Source: Sporosarcina sp. FSL K6-2383 (GTDB lineage: Bacteria > Bacillota > Bacilli > Bacillales_A > Planococcaceae). Taken from it: 64,000 bases of DNA. Positions 54,857 to 64,000 of the stretch are shown piece by piece; the stretch's first letter is position 1, and each line of letters starts with the position of its first letter. The stretch covers positions 1,527,501 through 1,591,500 of the forward strand of contig NZ_CP152017.1 in the NCBI RefSeq assembly GCF_038618305.1, in the 5' to 3' direction. The position numbers and the translations under genes were made by a program. The notes beneath the pieces are model-generated. The model worked only from the letters and a program-made list of their open reading frames with translations, made no database searches and was not told the DNA's origin.

Positions 54857-55579
54857 ATGTCAGTAATCTCAATGAAACAACTGCTTGAAGCAGGAGTACA
54901 CTTCGGACACCAAACACGTCGTTGGAACCCGAAAATGAAGAAATTTATCTTCGTAGAACGTAACGGTATCTACATCATCGATTTACAAAAAACGGTGAAA
55001 AAACTTGAAGAAGCATATGCATTTATGCGTCAAGTTGGTGCTGATGGTGGAAAAGTCCTATTCGTAGGTACGAAAAAACAAGCACAAGAAGCAATCAAAG
55101 AAGAAGCTGAACGCGCTGGAATGTACTACATCAACCAACGCTGGCTCGGTGGAACGCTAACAAACTTCGGCACGATTCAAAAACGTGTTGCTCGTATGAA
55201 ACAAATCGAGAAAATGGAAGAAGACGGTACATTCGACGTACTTCCTAAAAAAGAAGTTGGACAGCTTAAAAAAGAACACGAACGCCTAGTTAAATTCCTT
55301 GGCGGAATCCGTGATATGAAAGCAATTCCTGACGTTATGTTCGTGGTTGACCCACGCAAAGAACGTATCGCAGTAGCAGAAGCAATTAAATTAAACATTC
55401 CACTAGTCGGAATCGTTGATACAAACTGTGACCCAGACGAAATCGACTACATCATTCCAGCGAATGATGATGCGATTCGTGCAGTACGTCTTTTAACTGG
55501 TAAAATGGCTGACGCTTTGCTTGAATCAAGACAAGGTGAAGACGAAGAGACGACTGAAGAAGCAGTAGCTGCAGAGTAA
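54857..55579 (+). CDS. rpsB: 30S ribosomal protein S2
   Basis: 240 residues, starting [20 protein letters not shown], the canonical S2 start; [16 protein letters not shown] and [18 protein letters not shown] are conserved. ACAGGAGGAA precedes ATG 54857. The Glu/Thr/Ala-rich tail ([14 protein letters not shown]) is typical for Firmicutes. A terminator separates it from tsf, so part of the message is rpsB only. Confidence 0.98.
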   Translation: MSVISMKQLLEAGVHFGHQTRRWNPKMKKFIFVERNGIYIIDLQKTVKKLEEAYAFMRQVGADGGKVLFVGTKKQAQEAIKEEAERAGMYYINQRWLGGTLTNFGTIQKRVARMKQIEKMEEDGTFDVLPKKEVGQLKKEHERLVKFLGGIRDMKAIPDVMFVVDPRKERIAVAEAIKLNIPLVGIVDTNCDPDEIDYIIPANDDAIRAVRLLTGKMADALLESRQGEDEETTEEAVAAE

Positions 55580-55594
55580 AATCAGTAAACAACG

Positions 55595-55630
55595 AGACGA
55601 TAAGCGGCTTATACCCTTATCGTCTTTTTT
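55595..55630 (+). terminator. Rho-independent terminator between rpsB and tsf
   Basis: AGACGATAAG (55595-55604) with CTTATCGTCT (55616-55625), eleven-base loop and T run to 55630. Confidence 0.9.
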
Positions 55631-55691
55631 AACGAGTGTCTAGGCGCTCTTCTTGAAAATTGATGACGAACTATTTTAGGAGGAATATAAA

Positions 55692-56576
55692 ATGGCAGTT
55701 ACAGCTCAAATGGTAAAAGAACTACGTGAAAAAACAGGTGCAGGTATGATGGACTGCAAAAAAGCACTTACTGAAGTAAACGGTGATATGGAAGCAGCAA
55801 TTGATTTCCTTCGTGAAAAAGGACTTTCTAGCGCAGCTAAAAAGGCTGACCGTATTGCAGCGGAAGGTACTACGTCTATCTATGTAAACGGAAACGAAGC
55901 AATCCTTTTAGAAGTGAATGCTGAAACAGATTTCGTTGCGAAAAACGAAGGGTTCCAAGTACTAGTACAAGAGCTTGCAGAGCATCTTCTTGCTACAAAA
56001 CCAGCTTCAGTTGAAGAAGCACTTGAATCAAAAATGTCAAACGGTCTATCCGTTGCTGATCATATTTCAAATGCTGTCGCGAAAATCGGTGAGAAACTAT
56101 CACTTCGTCGCTTTGAAATTCGTACAAAAACAGATGCAGACGCATTTGGTCCTTACCTTCATATGGGCGGCCGTATTGGCGTTCTTACAGTTCTTGAAGG
56201 TTCAACTGATGCAGAAGCAGCGAAAGACGTTGCAATGCACGTTGCAGCTTTGAACCCGAAATACGTATCACGTGACCAAGTTTCAGCAGAAGAAGTTGAG
56301 CGTGAGCGCAAAATTTTAACTGAGCAAGCGTTGAATGAAGGCAAACCTGAGAATATTGTAGCGAAAATGGTCGAAGGCCGTATCGGTAAATATTTCGAAG
56401 AGATTTGTGTATTAGATCAAGCGTTTGTTAAAAACTCTGATCAAAAAGTTCGTGACTTCGTAAAATCAACTGGCGGTACATTAGTAGAATTTATCCGCTA
56501 TGCTGTTGGTGAAGGTATCGAAAAACGTGAAGATAACTTTGCAGAAGAAGTTATGAGTCAAGTTAATAAAAACTGA
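55692..56576 (+). CDS. tsf: Elongation factor Ts
   Basis: Exchanges GDP for GTP on EF-Tu; 294 residues. The N-terminal [20 protein letters not shown] and the EF-Tu contact [10 protein letters not shown] (about 81-90) are present. TAGGAGGAAT precedes ATG 55692. Codon bias resembles rpsB, as expected for high expression. No distinct promoter seen in the 112-base gap, so it probably depends on readthrough from rpsB. Confidence 0.98.
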   Translation: MAVTAQMVKELREKTGAGMMDCKKALTEVNGDMEAAIDFLREKGLSSAAKKADRIAAEGTTSIYVNGNEAILLEVNAETDFVAKNEGFQVLVQELAEHLLATKPASVEEALESKMSNGLSVADHISNAVAKIGEKLSLRRFEIRTKTDADAFGPYLHMGGRIGVLTVLEGSTDAEAAKDVAMHVAALNPKYVSRDQVSAEEVERERKILTEQALNEGKPENIVAKMVEGRIGKYFEEICVLDQAFVKNSDQKVRDFVKSTGGTLVEFIRYAVGEGIEKREDNFAEEVMSQVNKN

Positions 56577-56597
56577 TCCATCATAAGATTAACTAAT

Positions 56598-56627
56598 GGG
56601 GAACACATGCGTGTGTTCCCTATTTTT
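56598..56627 (+). terminator. Rho-independent terminator after tsf
   Basis: GGGAACACA (56599-56607) with TGTGTTCCC (56612-56620), four-base loop, then TATTTTT. Confidence 0.9.
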
Positions 56628-56656
56628 CAAGAAAACGAAGCAGATGGAGGGTATAC

Positions 56657-57382
56657 ATGAGCGTCCCAGAATATAAACGAATCGTCCTAAAGTTAAGCGG
56701 TGAAGCACTTGCTGGTGATAAAGGTTTTGGGCTATCACCCGAAATCATCAAAACAGTTGCGGAGCAAGTAAAAGAAGTAGTAGATCTAAATGTTGAAGTA
56801 GCAGTCGTTGTCGGAGGCGGTAATATTTGGCGCGGTAAGATTGGCAGCGAAATGGGCATGGACCGTGCAACAGCAGATTATATGGGGATGCTAGCAACAG
56901 TTATGAACTCCCTTGCTTTGCAGGATTCACTTGAAAAGCTTGGTGTTGAAACGCGCGTATCTTCTTCAATTGAAATGAGACAAGTGGCGGAACCATACAT
57001 ACGTCGTAAAGCAATCCGACATCTTGAAAAGAAACGGGTTGTTATTTTTGCGGCAGGTACTGGAAATCCTTATTTCTCGACAGATACAACAGCGGCGCTT
57101 CGAGCAGCAGAAATTGAAGCAGATGTAATTTTAATGGCGAAAAATAATGTGGATGGCGTCTATTCAGCCGATCCGTTAAAAGATAAAAATGCAGTAAAAT
57201 ACAAAGAATTGGCTTATCTAGATGTGATTAGCCAAGGTCTTGAAGTGATGGATTCCACTGCTTCAACCCTTTGTATGGACAATGATATCCCACTCGTAGT
57301 ATTCTCAATTATGGAAACTGGAAATATAAAAAGAGCCGTTCTCGGTGAACCGATTGGGACGGTTGTTAGGAGGAATTTATAA
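56657..57382 (+). CDS. pyrH: UMP kinase
   Basis: Phosphorylates UMP to UDP in pyrimidine nucleotide synthesis; 241 residues, amino-acid-kinase fold. Motifs: [13 protein letters not shown] at the start, [29 protein letters not shown] and [20 protein letters not shown] precedes ATG 56657. The stop overlaps the frr start by one base (TAATG). Confidence 0.98.
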   Translation: MSVPEYKRIVLKLSGEALAGDKGFGLSPEIIKTVAEQVKEVVDLNVEVAVVVGGGNIWRGKIGSEMGMDRATADYMGMLATVMNSLALQDSLEKLGVETRVSSSIEMRQVAEPYIRRKAIRHLEKKRVVIFAAGTGNPYFSTDTTAALRAAEIEADVILMAKNNVDGVYSADPLKDKNAVKYKELAYLDVISQGLEVMDSTASTLCMDNDIPLVVFSIMETGNIKRAVLGEPIGTVVRRNL

Positions 57383-57939
57383 TGCCAACAGCAGTAATGG
57401 ACCAAGCGAAAGATCGTATGGAAAAAGCGATAGGTGCGTATACAAGGGAACTTGCATCGATTCGTGCAGGACGTGCAAATGCTTCTTTGCTAGACAGGAT
57501 TTCTGTCGAGTATTACGGAGCGCCTACGCCTCTTAGCCAAATGGCAGCAATCTCAGTACCGGAAGCTCGTCTTCTTGTCATCCAACCATATGACAAAACG
57601 ACGATTGGCGATATTGAAAAAGCAATTATGAAATCGGATATTGGTATTACGCCATCAAGTGATGGGACACTTATTCGACTGGCAATTCCTTTATTGACAG
57701 AAGATCGTCGTAAAGAGCTTGTTAAATTAGTGAAAAAAGAAGCAGAAGATGCGAAAATTGCGATTCGTAATATTCGTCGTGATGCGAATGATGATTTCAA
57801 AAAGCTTGAAAAAAGTAGCGATATTACAGAAGATGAGTTGCGTCGCAATGGTGAAGAAATCCAAAAGTTGACGGATTCAACAATTGTGAAAGTCGATGCT
57901 ATTGCTAAAGATAAAGAAAATGAAATCATGGAAATCTGA
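57382..57939 (+). CDS. frr: Ribosome recycling factor
   Basis: Splits post-termination ribosomes with EF-G; 185 residues. Conserved: [15 protein letters not shown] near the N-terminus, VQPYDK-type [16 protein letters not shown], and [23 protein letters not shown] in the end of pyrH provides the ribosome binding site. A terminator follows. Confidence 0.98.
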   Translation: MPTAVMDQAKDRMEKAIGAYTRELASIRAGRANASLLDRISVEYYGAPTPLSQMAAISVPEARLLVIQPYDKTTIGDIEKAIMKSDIGITPSSDGTLIRLAIPLLTEDRRKELVKLVKKEAEDAKIAIRNIRRDANDDFKKLEKSSDITEDELRRNGEEIQKLTDSTIVKVDAIAKDKENEIMEI

Positions 57940-57962
57940 TAGAAGAACTTTCTATATTCCGG

Positions 57963-57992
57963 GACGTCCTAATTCCAGGACGTCTTTTTTTT
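57963..57992 (+). terminator. Rho-independent terminator after frr
   Basis: GACGTCCT (57963-57970) with AGGACGTC (57977-57984), six-base loop, long T run. Confidence 0.92.
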
Positions 57993-58117
57993 CTTATTAG
58001 ATTAAGTTGTATCTATGTCGAATGAATAATTCTATCTAAACTCTAGCGAAAGCGCTAAATATTGTTAGTGGCATTATTTATTTCAATTGACGTTATTCAC
58101 TTATGTTCTTCTTATAA

Positions 58118-58146
58118 ATGAAATTTATCGTCTAATTTGTTACGAT
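58118..58146 (+). promoter_or_regulatory. Candidate promoter for uppS-cdsA-dxr-rseP
   Basis: ATGAAA (58118-58123), 17-base spacer, TACGAT (58141-58146) preceded by TGT, an extended -10 form. It lies 45 bases before uppS; the rest of the 250-base frr-uppS gap is A/T-rich without a gene. Confidence 0.45.
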
Positions 58147-58191
58147 AGAGTATGTACTTGCTCTGAAAAGTAGCTGAGTGGAGGAAACGAC

Positions 58192-58986
58192 ATGCTTGAA
58201 AAACTCTTGCGAAAAAAAATAGCGGTGTCCGATGCCGCAATAACGGACAGGATTGCTGTTGTCAGAAGCAAGCCAATCCCCACCCATGTGGCGATTATTA
58301 TGGATGGAAACGGCAGATGGGCGAAGCAACGTAACTTGCCGCGCATTGCTGGTCATCATGAAGGGATGAAAACGGTTCGTAAAATTACGCGTATCGCAAA
58401 TGAACTCGGCATTAAGGTGCTTACACTTTACGCTTTCTCGACAGAGAACTGGAAACGACCGAAATTAGAAATAGATTTCTTGATGAAATTGCCTGGGGAA
58501 TTTCTCAGTACATATCTCCCAGAGCTAGTCGAACAAAATGTTAAAGTTGAAATGATAGGAAACTTCGATATGTTACCGAACCATACAAAAGAGGCTATCC
58601 AGAAAGCGATGGTAGCAACTGCTCATAATGATGGACTGACATTGAATTTTGCTATGAATTATGGAAGTAGATTAGAACTCGTTGAGTCGGTCAAAGAAAT
58701 TGCCGCGCTCGTTGCTGACGGAAAAATAGCATCTGAGGATATTAATGAGTCGCTCATTGGCTCGCATTTAATGACTGCACATTTACCGGAGCCGGATTTA
58801 CTTATCCGCACAAGTGGTGAGGTTAGACTTTCCAATTTCATGCTTTGGCAGCTCGCCTATGCTGAATTTTCATTTACGGATGTATTATGGCCAGATTTTA
58901 ATGCGACCTGCATGTTGAACGCTATTGAGGAATTTCAATTACGAAATCGGCGTTTTGGAAGCGTGGAAGGAGAAGGGGACGTTTGA
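58192..58986 (+). CDS. uppS: Undecaprenyl diphosphate synthase
   Basis: Makes the C55 lipid carrier for cell-wall synthesis by cis-prenyl elongation; 264 residues. Active-site loop IMDGNGRWAKQR, then LYAFSTENWKRP and RTSGEVRLSNFMLWQLAYAE. GGAGGAAACG precedes ATG 58192. cdsA begins within its stop codon. Confidence 0.97.
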   Translation: MLEKLLRKKIAVSDAAITDRIAVVRSKPIPTHVAIIMDGNGRWAKQRNLPRIAGHHEGMKTVRKITRIANELGIKVLTLYAFSTENWKRPKLEIDFLMKLPGEFLSTYLPELVEQNVKVEMIGNFDMLPNHTKEAIQKAMVATAHNDGLTLNFAMNYGSRLELVESVKEIAALVADGKIASEDINESLIGSHLMTAHLPEPDLLIRTSGEVRLSNFMLWQLAYAEFSFTDVLWPDFNATCMLNAIEEFQLRNRRFGSVEGEGDV

Positions 58987-59777
58987 AACAAAGAATACTA
59001 ACGGCAATTGTAGCGGCTGCCGTATTCGTTCCGCTTGTTATTGTAGGCGGCTTACCTTTTACAGTGGCTGTGTATGTCATTGCGACAATCGGCTTATATG
59101 AATTATTACGTATGAGGGAAATACAATTATTATCAGTGGAAGGCCTGTTAACATGGGCTGCACTTGCCGTGTTACTTATGCCAGTTGGATGGGAGTCTGC
59201 TGTTTACCAAGCATTGAACTTTACGAAAATTGAAATAGCATTCGCTATTGTACTCATTTTATTGACGCATACAGTCGTTGTAAAAAATCGTTTTACGTTT
59301 GACCATGCTGCCTTTTCCGTTTTAGGTGCACTTTATGTAGGTATTGGGTTTTATTATTTAATTGAAACAAGATTATATGGCATTGAATACGTTGTGTATG
59401 CGTTGATGGTCATTTGGACGACAGATTCAGGAGCTTATTTCGTTGGGCGGAAAATGGGGAAACGTAAGCTATGGCCAGAAATATCACCGAACAAAACGGT
59501 AGAAGGATTTATTGGTGGTATTGTTTGTGCTGTTGTTTTTGCGTTTGTCTTCCAGTATTTCTATCCAATTGCCTCTACGTACACAATTCTCGTCGCTGTG
59601 ACGGTCATTGCGTCGATTGTTGGACAATTGGGTGATCTTGTTGAATCAGCGCTTAAAAGGCATTATGCGGTCAAGGATTCAGGTAAACTGTTACCGGGTC
59701 ATGGTGGTATTTTAGATAGATTTGACAGTCTACTATTCGTATTGCCACTACTACATTTTCTACATTTTGTAGGTTAA
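58983..59777 (+). CDS. cdsA: Phosphatidate cytidylyltransferase
   Basis: Forms CDP-diacylglycerol for phospholipid synthesis; 264 residues with about eight membrane segments. The family signature is at the C-terminal end (LPGHGGILDRFDSLLFVLP), plus WTTDSGAYFVGRKMGK and SPNKTVEGFIGG. Start TTG 58983 (MKQRILTAIV) behind AAGGAGAAGGGG, overlapping the uppS stop. Confidence 0.97.
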   Translation: MKQRILTAIVAAAVFVPLVIVGGLPFTVAVYVIATIGLYELLRMREIQLLSVEGLLTWAALAVLLMPVGWESAVYQALNFTKIEIAFAIVLILLTHTVVVKNRFTFDHAAFSVLGALYVGIGFYYLIETRLYGIEYVVYALMVIWTTDSGAYFVGRKMGKRKLWPEISPNKTVEGFIGGIVCAVVFAFVFQYFYPIASTYTILVAVTVIASIVGQLGDLVESALKRHYAVKDSGKLLPGHGGILDRFDSLLFVLPLLHFLHFVG

Positions 59778-59795
59778 GGAAAGATAGGTGTCACG

Positions 59796-60944
59796 ATGAC
59801 AAAGAAAATTAGTCTACTCGGAGCAACCGGCTCGATTGGAATTCAGACGCTCGATATTATCGAGTCGAATCCCGAAAAATTTAAGCTCGTATCTTTTTCG
59901 GCCGGTATGAATATCGATAAGGTGAGGGAAATTGCCCTCACGCATCAGCCACAAACGGTATCCGTCATCAGACGTGAGGATGCAGACAGATTGCAAGCTG
60001 AATTTCCCTCCATTTGTTTTGTCTATGGAGAAGATGGCCTTATTGAGGTAGCCGCGCATACGAGGGCTGACGTCTTAGTCAACGCTGTAATCGGTAGTGT
60101 TGGGCTTAAGCCGACGCTTGAGGCTATCCGTGCGGGCATTACAATTGCCATCGCCAACAAGGAAACCCTTGTCGCTGCTGGGGATATTGTCATGGCGGAA
60201 GCACGTAAGTATGGTGTACCATTGTTGCCTGTAGATAGTGAACACTCTGCATTGTTCCAAGCGTTGAATGGAGAAAATCCAAAACGTATTTCCCGACTGA
60301 TTTTAACTGCATCGGGCGGAAGTTTTAGGGATCTATCCCGTGAAGAACTGTCCAATGTGACACTGGAACAAGCCCTTGCGCATCCGAACTGGTCGATGGG
60401 CAATAAGCTAACGATTGATTCTGCGACGATGATGAACAAAGGACTTGAGGTCATTGAAGCGCATCACCTTTTCGCAATGCCTTATGATCAAATCGATTGC
60501 CTACTACATAAGGAAAGTATCATTCATTCGATGGTGGAGTTTGAAGATACAAGCGTGATGGCGCAGCTTGGTTCACCTGATATGCGTGTGCCTATCCAAT
60601 ATGCGCTGACGTACCCAGACCGTATTGCGATGCAAAACGCCAAGCCGCTGCGTCTTGAGGAAGTTGGCAAGTTGCATTTCGAAAAAATGGATCTTGTGCG
60701 TTTTAAGGCGTTAGGGCTAGCCTATGCTGCTGGTAGAGAAGGTGGCACGATGCCAACTGCGATGAATGCAGCGAATGAAGTAGCTGTGGCTTTATTTATG
60801 CAAGGACGTATTCCCTTTATTCAAATCGAGGATATGATTGAACGTGTGATGGATGCTCATCAAACAAGTGCTGTTCCAGATCTCGAAACCATTTTGGAAG
60901 CAGATTCACTTGCTCGAAAAATGGTGTATGCTATGGTAAAGTAA
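59796..60944 (+). CDS. dxr: 1-deoxy-D-xylulose 5-phosphate reductoisomerase
   Basis: Second step of the MEP isoprenoid pathway, feeding UppS; 382 residues. NADPH motif [23 protein letters not shown], and the substrate/metal region [23 protein letters not shown] and [20 protein letters not shown] follow. Start ATG 59796 after a weak GATAGGTG. Followed by a 115-base gap with R2c. Confidence 0.98.
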   Translation: MTKKISLLGATGSIGIQTLDIIESNPEKFKLVSFSAGMNIDKVREIALTHQPQTVSVIRREDADRLQAEFPSICFVYGEDGLIEVAAHTRADVLVNAVIGSVGLKPTLEAIRAGITIAIANKETLVAAGDIVMAEARKYGVPLLPVDSEHSALFQALNGENPKRISRLILTASGGSFRDLSREELSNVTLEQALAHPNWSMGNKLTIDSATMMNKGLEVIEAHHLFAMPYDQIDCLLHKESIIHSMVEFEDTSVMAQLGSPDMRVPIQYALTYPDRIAMQNAKPLRLEEVGKLHFEKMDLVRFKALGLAYAAGREGGTMPTAMNAANEVAVALFMQGRIPFIQIEDMIERVMDAHQTSAVPDLETILEADSLARKMVYAMVK

Positions 60945-60954
60945 GTTATTTAAC

Positions 60955-61021
60955 TTGAATCAGCAGAAGTTCAAATTCCCGACGCAATCACGCTGGGGCG
61001 TGATTGATCTTGATTCAGCAG
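60955..61021. repeat. Intergenic repeat R2, copy c (3' part only)
   Basis: Keeps TTCAAATTCCCGACGCAATC, a nine-bp hairpin CAATCACGC (60985-60993) with GCGTGATTG (60998-61006), and ends near GATTGAT. The left half seen in copies a and b is missing. It is flanked by imperfect 12-base direct repeats TTGAATCAGCAG (60955-60966) and TTGATTCAGCAG (61010-61021). It lies 11 bases after dxr, before rseP. Confidence 0.8.
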
Positions 61022-61059
61022 ATAATTAATGACCAAGATGGTCAGTGAAGGGGTTTTTC

Positions 61060-62319
61060 ATGGAAACCGTTATTGCGTTTATTATCATATTCGGTTCTCT
61101 CGTTTTTTTTCATGAACTAGGGCACTTCCTGTTTGCCAAAAAGGCTGGGATTATGGTCCGCGAATTTGCGATTGGATTTGGACCGAAAATTATTGGTATT
61201 CAAAAAGGTGAAACATTATACACAGTCCGTCTGTTGCCACTTGGTGGTTATGTTAGGATGGCGGGGGAAGATTTTGATAAGGTCGAATTACAGCCTGGGT
61301 ATCGTGTAGGCTTGCTGATCAATACTTCAGATGAAATTGAAAAAATTTATTTGAATCGTAATGTTGCCAATCCAGATGTACTATTTCTAGAAGTAGAGAC
61401 ATCCGACTTGGAAAGAAAGCTGTATATCGAAGGCTATGATGATGAAGGGCAATTAGTGCGCTACAATGTCTCTAGAAAAGCTGTTATTTATGAAAAAGGG
61501 CAGAAAACGCTGATTGCGCCATATGACCGACAGTTTGAATCGAAATCTGTAGGTAGTCGAGCAATGGCAATTTTCGCAGGTCCTTTATTCAACTTTATCC
61601 TGTCATTTTTCATCTTCCTTGCACTTGGATTGATGCAAGGTGTTCCGGCAAAGGAAGCGGTTATTGCAGATGTGCAAAGTGATAACGTTGCATATACGGC
61701 AGGCGTGGAAGCGGGAGATCGTGTGACAGAGATTGATGGTCAGTCGATTAGCACCTGGAATGAATTTGTGGAGGTCGTCCAAGCTAGTCCGGGTATACCG
61801 CTACAATTGGTTGTGGAACGTGACGGTTCGTTAGCGAAGCTGGACATCACTCCAACGACGATAAAAGATAAATCAGGACAAGAATATGGACAACTCGGTG
61901 TTACGCGACCGATGGAAAAAAATCCGCTGAAGGCTGTTGCGTATGGTGCGGATCAAACGGTTAGTTGGATTGTTCGAATATTCGAATTATTAGGGACGCT
62001 AATAACAGGTCAATTTTCAATTGACGACTTATCGGGACCTGTCGGGATTTACAAGGCGACAGAGGAAGTTGCACAGTACGGGATTTACAATCTTATGAAC
62101 TGGGCTGCTGTGTTAAGTATTAACCTAGGAATTATGAACTTATTACCATTGCCTGCATTGGATGGTGGAAGATTGCTGTTCTTCTTCTTTGAGGCAGTGC
62201 GTGGTAAGCCAATTGATAAGCAAAAAGAGGGAATGGTCCATTTTGTAGGGATTGTTCTGTTAATGGTCTTAATGCTAGTTGTCACTTGGAATGACATTCA
62301 ACGCTTTTTCTTTCCATAA
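61060..62319 (+). CDS. rseP: Intramembrane site-2 protease RseP (RasP)
   Basis: Membrane metalloprotease that cleaves anti-sigma factors and signal-peptide remnants; 419 residues. Zinc motif HELGH at 18-22 in the first membrane segment, one PDZ domain (about 205-265), and the second zinc-ligand motif NLLPLPALDGGRLLFF near the C-terminus. The start is ATG 61060 (METVIAFIII) six bases after AAGGGG; GTG 61045 is less likely. It lies between dxr and proS as in B. subtilis. Confidence 0.97.
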   Translation: METVIAFIIIFGSLVFFHELGHFLFAKKAGIMVREFAIGFGPKIIGIQKGETLYTVRLLPLGGYVRMAGEDFDKVELQPGYRVGLLINTSDEIEKIYLNRNVANPDVLFLEVETSDLERKLYIEGYDDEGQLVRYNVSRKAVIYEKGQKTLIAPYDRQFESKSVGSRAMAIFAGPLFNFILSFFIFLALGLMQGVPAKEAVIADVQSDNVAYTAGVEAGDRVTEIDGQSISTWNEFVEVVQASPGIPLQLVVERDGSLAKLDITPTTIKDKSGQEYGQLGVTRPMEKNPLKAVAYGADQTVSWIVRIFELLGTLITGQFSIDDLSGPVGIYKATEEVAQYGIYNLMNWAAVLSINLGIMNLLPLPALDGGRLLFFFFEAVRGKPIDKQKEGMVHFVGIVLLMVLMLVVTWNDIQRFFFP

Positions 62320-62349
62320 TAGTTAAAAAATACTTGAGGCGGGATTTTA

Positions 62350-64000
62350 ATGAAACAATCACGAACATTCATACCAACAATGCGTGAAGTACCTGCTGAT
62401 GCAGATATTAAATCCCATCAGTTGTTGTTACGTGCGGGGTTTATCCGACAAAATACGAGTGGCATTTATTCCTATCTGCCTCTTGGTAAAAGAGTGCTTC
62501 AGAAAATCGAGACGATTATTCGTGAAGAAATGGAAGCCATCGATGGGGTAGAAGTATTTATGCCTGCTATGCAACAGGCGGAACTTTGGCAGGAAACGGG
62601 AAGATGGAGTGCATATGGCCCTGAGCTATTCAGATTGAAGGATCGGCATAATCGGGAGTTTGCACTTGGAGCGACACATGAAGAAGTGATTACTTCTCTT
62701 GTTCGAGATGAAGTGAAATCGTACAAAAAGTTACCACTGACGATGTTCCAAATTCAGACGAAGTTCAGGGATGAGCAACGTCCACGCTTTGGTTTGCTAC
62801 GAGGTCGTGAATTCATCATGAAAGATGCGTATTCCTTCCATGCGACGGAGGATAGCTTGCACGACAAGTATATGGATATGATGCAGGCGTATACGAATAT
62901 CTTTACGAGGCTTGGTCTAGATTTCCGTGCAGTCATTGCAGACGGTGGTTCAATTGGTGGAACAGGAACGCATGAATTTATGGCGTTGTCAGACATTGGA
63001 GAGGATACAATCGCTTATAGTGATAGCTCTTCTTATGCGGCCAATATTGAAATGGCTGAAGTAAAGGTGAACTATGACAAGCTCGAAGAGTCATTGAAAG
63101 AAGTAACCAAAGTCGCAACGCCTAATCAACGGACGATTGACGAAGTAGTGTCGTTTCTTGAAGTGGATGTAAAGCGGCTCATTAAGACACTTATATTCAA
63201 AGTGGATGACGAACTGGTTGTAGTACTAAGTCGTGGGGATCATGAAATTAATGATATTAAGCTAAAAAATGTACTCGGTGCGACAGAGGTTGAATTAGCA
63301 CATGAAGCAGATGTGCTAGAGCTTTTGTCATGTGGAGTGGGGTCAATTGGACCTGTTAAATTGCCTATCGGCTTAAAAGTAATTGCGGATCATGCAGTTG
63401 CATCGGTAGTCAATGGTGTTTGTGGTGCGAATGAAAATGGCTTCCATTTGACAAATGTCAATCCAGAACGTGACTTTGCGGTTGATCGCTATGAAGATCT
63501 TCGTTTTATTCGCGAAGGAGATGCTTCGCCGGATGGCAATGGGACGATTCGGTTTGCTAAAGGGATTGAAGTCGGCCATATCTTCAAGTTAGGCACAACG
63601 TATAGCGAGTCGATGGAGGCAACATATCTGGATGAAAACGGTAAAGCAAAGCCGTTCATCATGGGTTGTTATGGCATTGGTGTATCACGGATAATGGCGG
63701 CGGTTGCAGAACAATATAATGACGACAATGGTTTGAAGTGGCCAGCAAAGCTTGCACCGTTTGATATTCATGTCATTGCGGTAAATGTGAAGGATGATAC
63801 TCAAGTCGGCTTGGCGGAGGAATTATATACGATTTTGAAATCGTATCGCTATGATGTCCTTTATGATGATCGACCAGAGCGTGCAGGCGTCAAATTTGCT
63901 GATTCGGATTTGATTGGTTTACCGGTTCGGATAACTGTAGGTAAAAAAGCAGTAGATGATATTGTTGAAGTGAAGTTTAGACAAACCGGAGAATCATTTG
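62350..64000 (+). CDS. proS: Prolyl-tRNA synthetase, 5' part
   Basis: Charges tRNA-Pro. 550 codons are visible and the frame is still open at the window end; bacterial-type ProS is about 565-570 residues, so only the last part is missing. Class II motif 2 region [29 protein letters not shown], and motif 3 [18 protein letters not shown] are clear; a YbaK-type editing domain lies between about 225 and 400. ATG 62350 follows GAGGCGGG. No T-box leader in the 30-base gap upstream. Confidence 0.97.
   Translation, partial: MKQSRTFIPTMREVPADADIKSHQLLLRAGFIRQNTSGIYSYLPLGKRVLQKIETIIREEMEAIDGVEVFMPAMQQAELWQETGRWSAYGPELFRLKDRHNREFALGATHEEVITSLVRDEVKSYKKLPLTMFQIQTKFRDEQRPRFGLLRGREFIMKDAYSFHATEDSLHDKYMDMMQAYTNIFTRLGLDFRAVIADGGSIGGTGTHEFMALSDIGEDTIAYSDSSSYAANIEMAEVKVNYDKLEESLKEVTKVATPNQRTIDEVVSFLEVDVKRLIKTLIFKVDDELVVVLSRGDHEINDIKLKNVLGATEVELAHEADVLELLSCGVGSIGPVKLPIGLKVIADHAVASVVNGVCGANENGFHLTNVNPERDFAVDRYEDLRFIREGDASPDGNGTIRFAKGIEVGHIFKLGTTYSESMEATYLDENGKAKPFIMGCYGIGVSRIMAAVAEQYNDDNGLKWPAKLAPFDIHVIAVNVKDDTQVGLAEELYTILKSYRYDVLYDDRPERAGVKFADSDLIGLPVRITVGKKAVDDIVEVKFRQTGESF

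Overview
This 64 kb window is one conserved chromosomal block of a motile, low-to-mid G+C Gram-positive bacterium of the order Bacillales. Gene order is essentially that of the Bacillus subtilis fabD-to-proS region and every gene lies on the + strand. SwrD, SwrB, FliY, CheC, CheD, CodY, RasP/RseP and the sigD/fla-che layout are all Firmicutes-type. The intergenic repeats, the lepB gene between rplS and rbgA, and the lack of ylqD and trmFO at their usual places suggest Planococcaceae (Sporosarcina-like). That family-level placement is inference, not proof.

Layout. (1) 2-1598: end of the fatty-acid cluster fabD-fabG-acpP, closed by a strong terminator. (2) 1744-8863: rnc-smc-ftsY and ylxM-ffh, covering RNase III, chromosome condensation and the SRP targeting pathway. 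(3) 9034-16246: rpsP, khpA, rimM, trmD, rplS (ribosome and tRNA maturation), lepB, rbgA, rnhB, then the FliK-like/FlhB-like pair ylqG-ylqH. (4) 16363-25890: sucCD, dprA, topA, xerC, hslVU and codY. (5) 26241-52972: the fla/che operon, about 27 kb. It encodes rod, MS-ring, C-ring, export apparatus, hook and hook-length control, and a B. subtilis-type chemotaxis system (CheY, CheB, CheA, CheW, CheC, CheD, FliY). (6) 53111-54713: sigD, a small uncharacterised gene and swrB. (7) 54857-64000: rpsB-tsf, pyrH-frr, uppS-cdsA-dxr-rseP-proS (translation, isoprenoid, phospholipid and regulated proteolysis); proS runs off the window end.

How it works together. SRP components (FtsY, Ffh), signal peptidase (LepB) and RseP serve membrane and secretion functions. 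The fla/che operon builds and controls the flagellum, with SigD and SwrB acting on late flagellar gene expression. CodY sits just upstream of fla/che, as in B. subtilis where it represses motility during nutrient excess. The usual end-of-operon position of sigD is modified here: a terminator and a separate extended -10 promoter lie between cheD and sigD.

The unexplained structure is mainly non-coding. Three families of palindromic intergenic repeats (called R1, R2 and R3 here) occupy gaps inside operons. Copies differ by base changes that keep helices paired, which argues for folded RNA. One hairpin-pair module is embedded in members of two different families. Other points of interest are a Ca-binding-like insertion in the hook protein, an HslV without the serine start seen in B. 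subtilis, a hairpin that may bridge a Shine-Dalgarno to the swrD start, and structured leaders before rpsB and rplS. I saw no phage, transposase, CRISPR array, defence island, tRNA or rRNA in the window.
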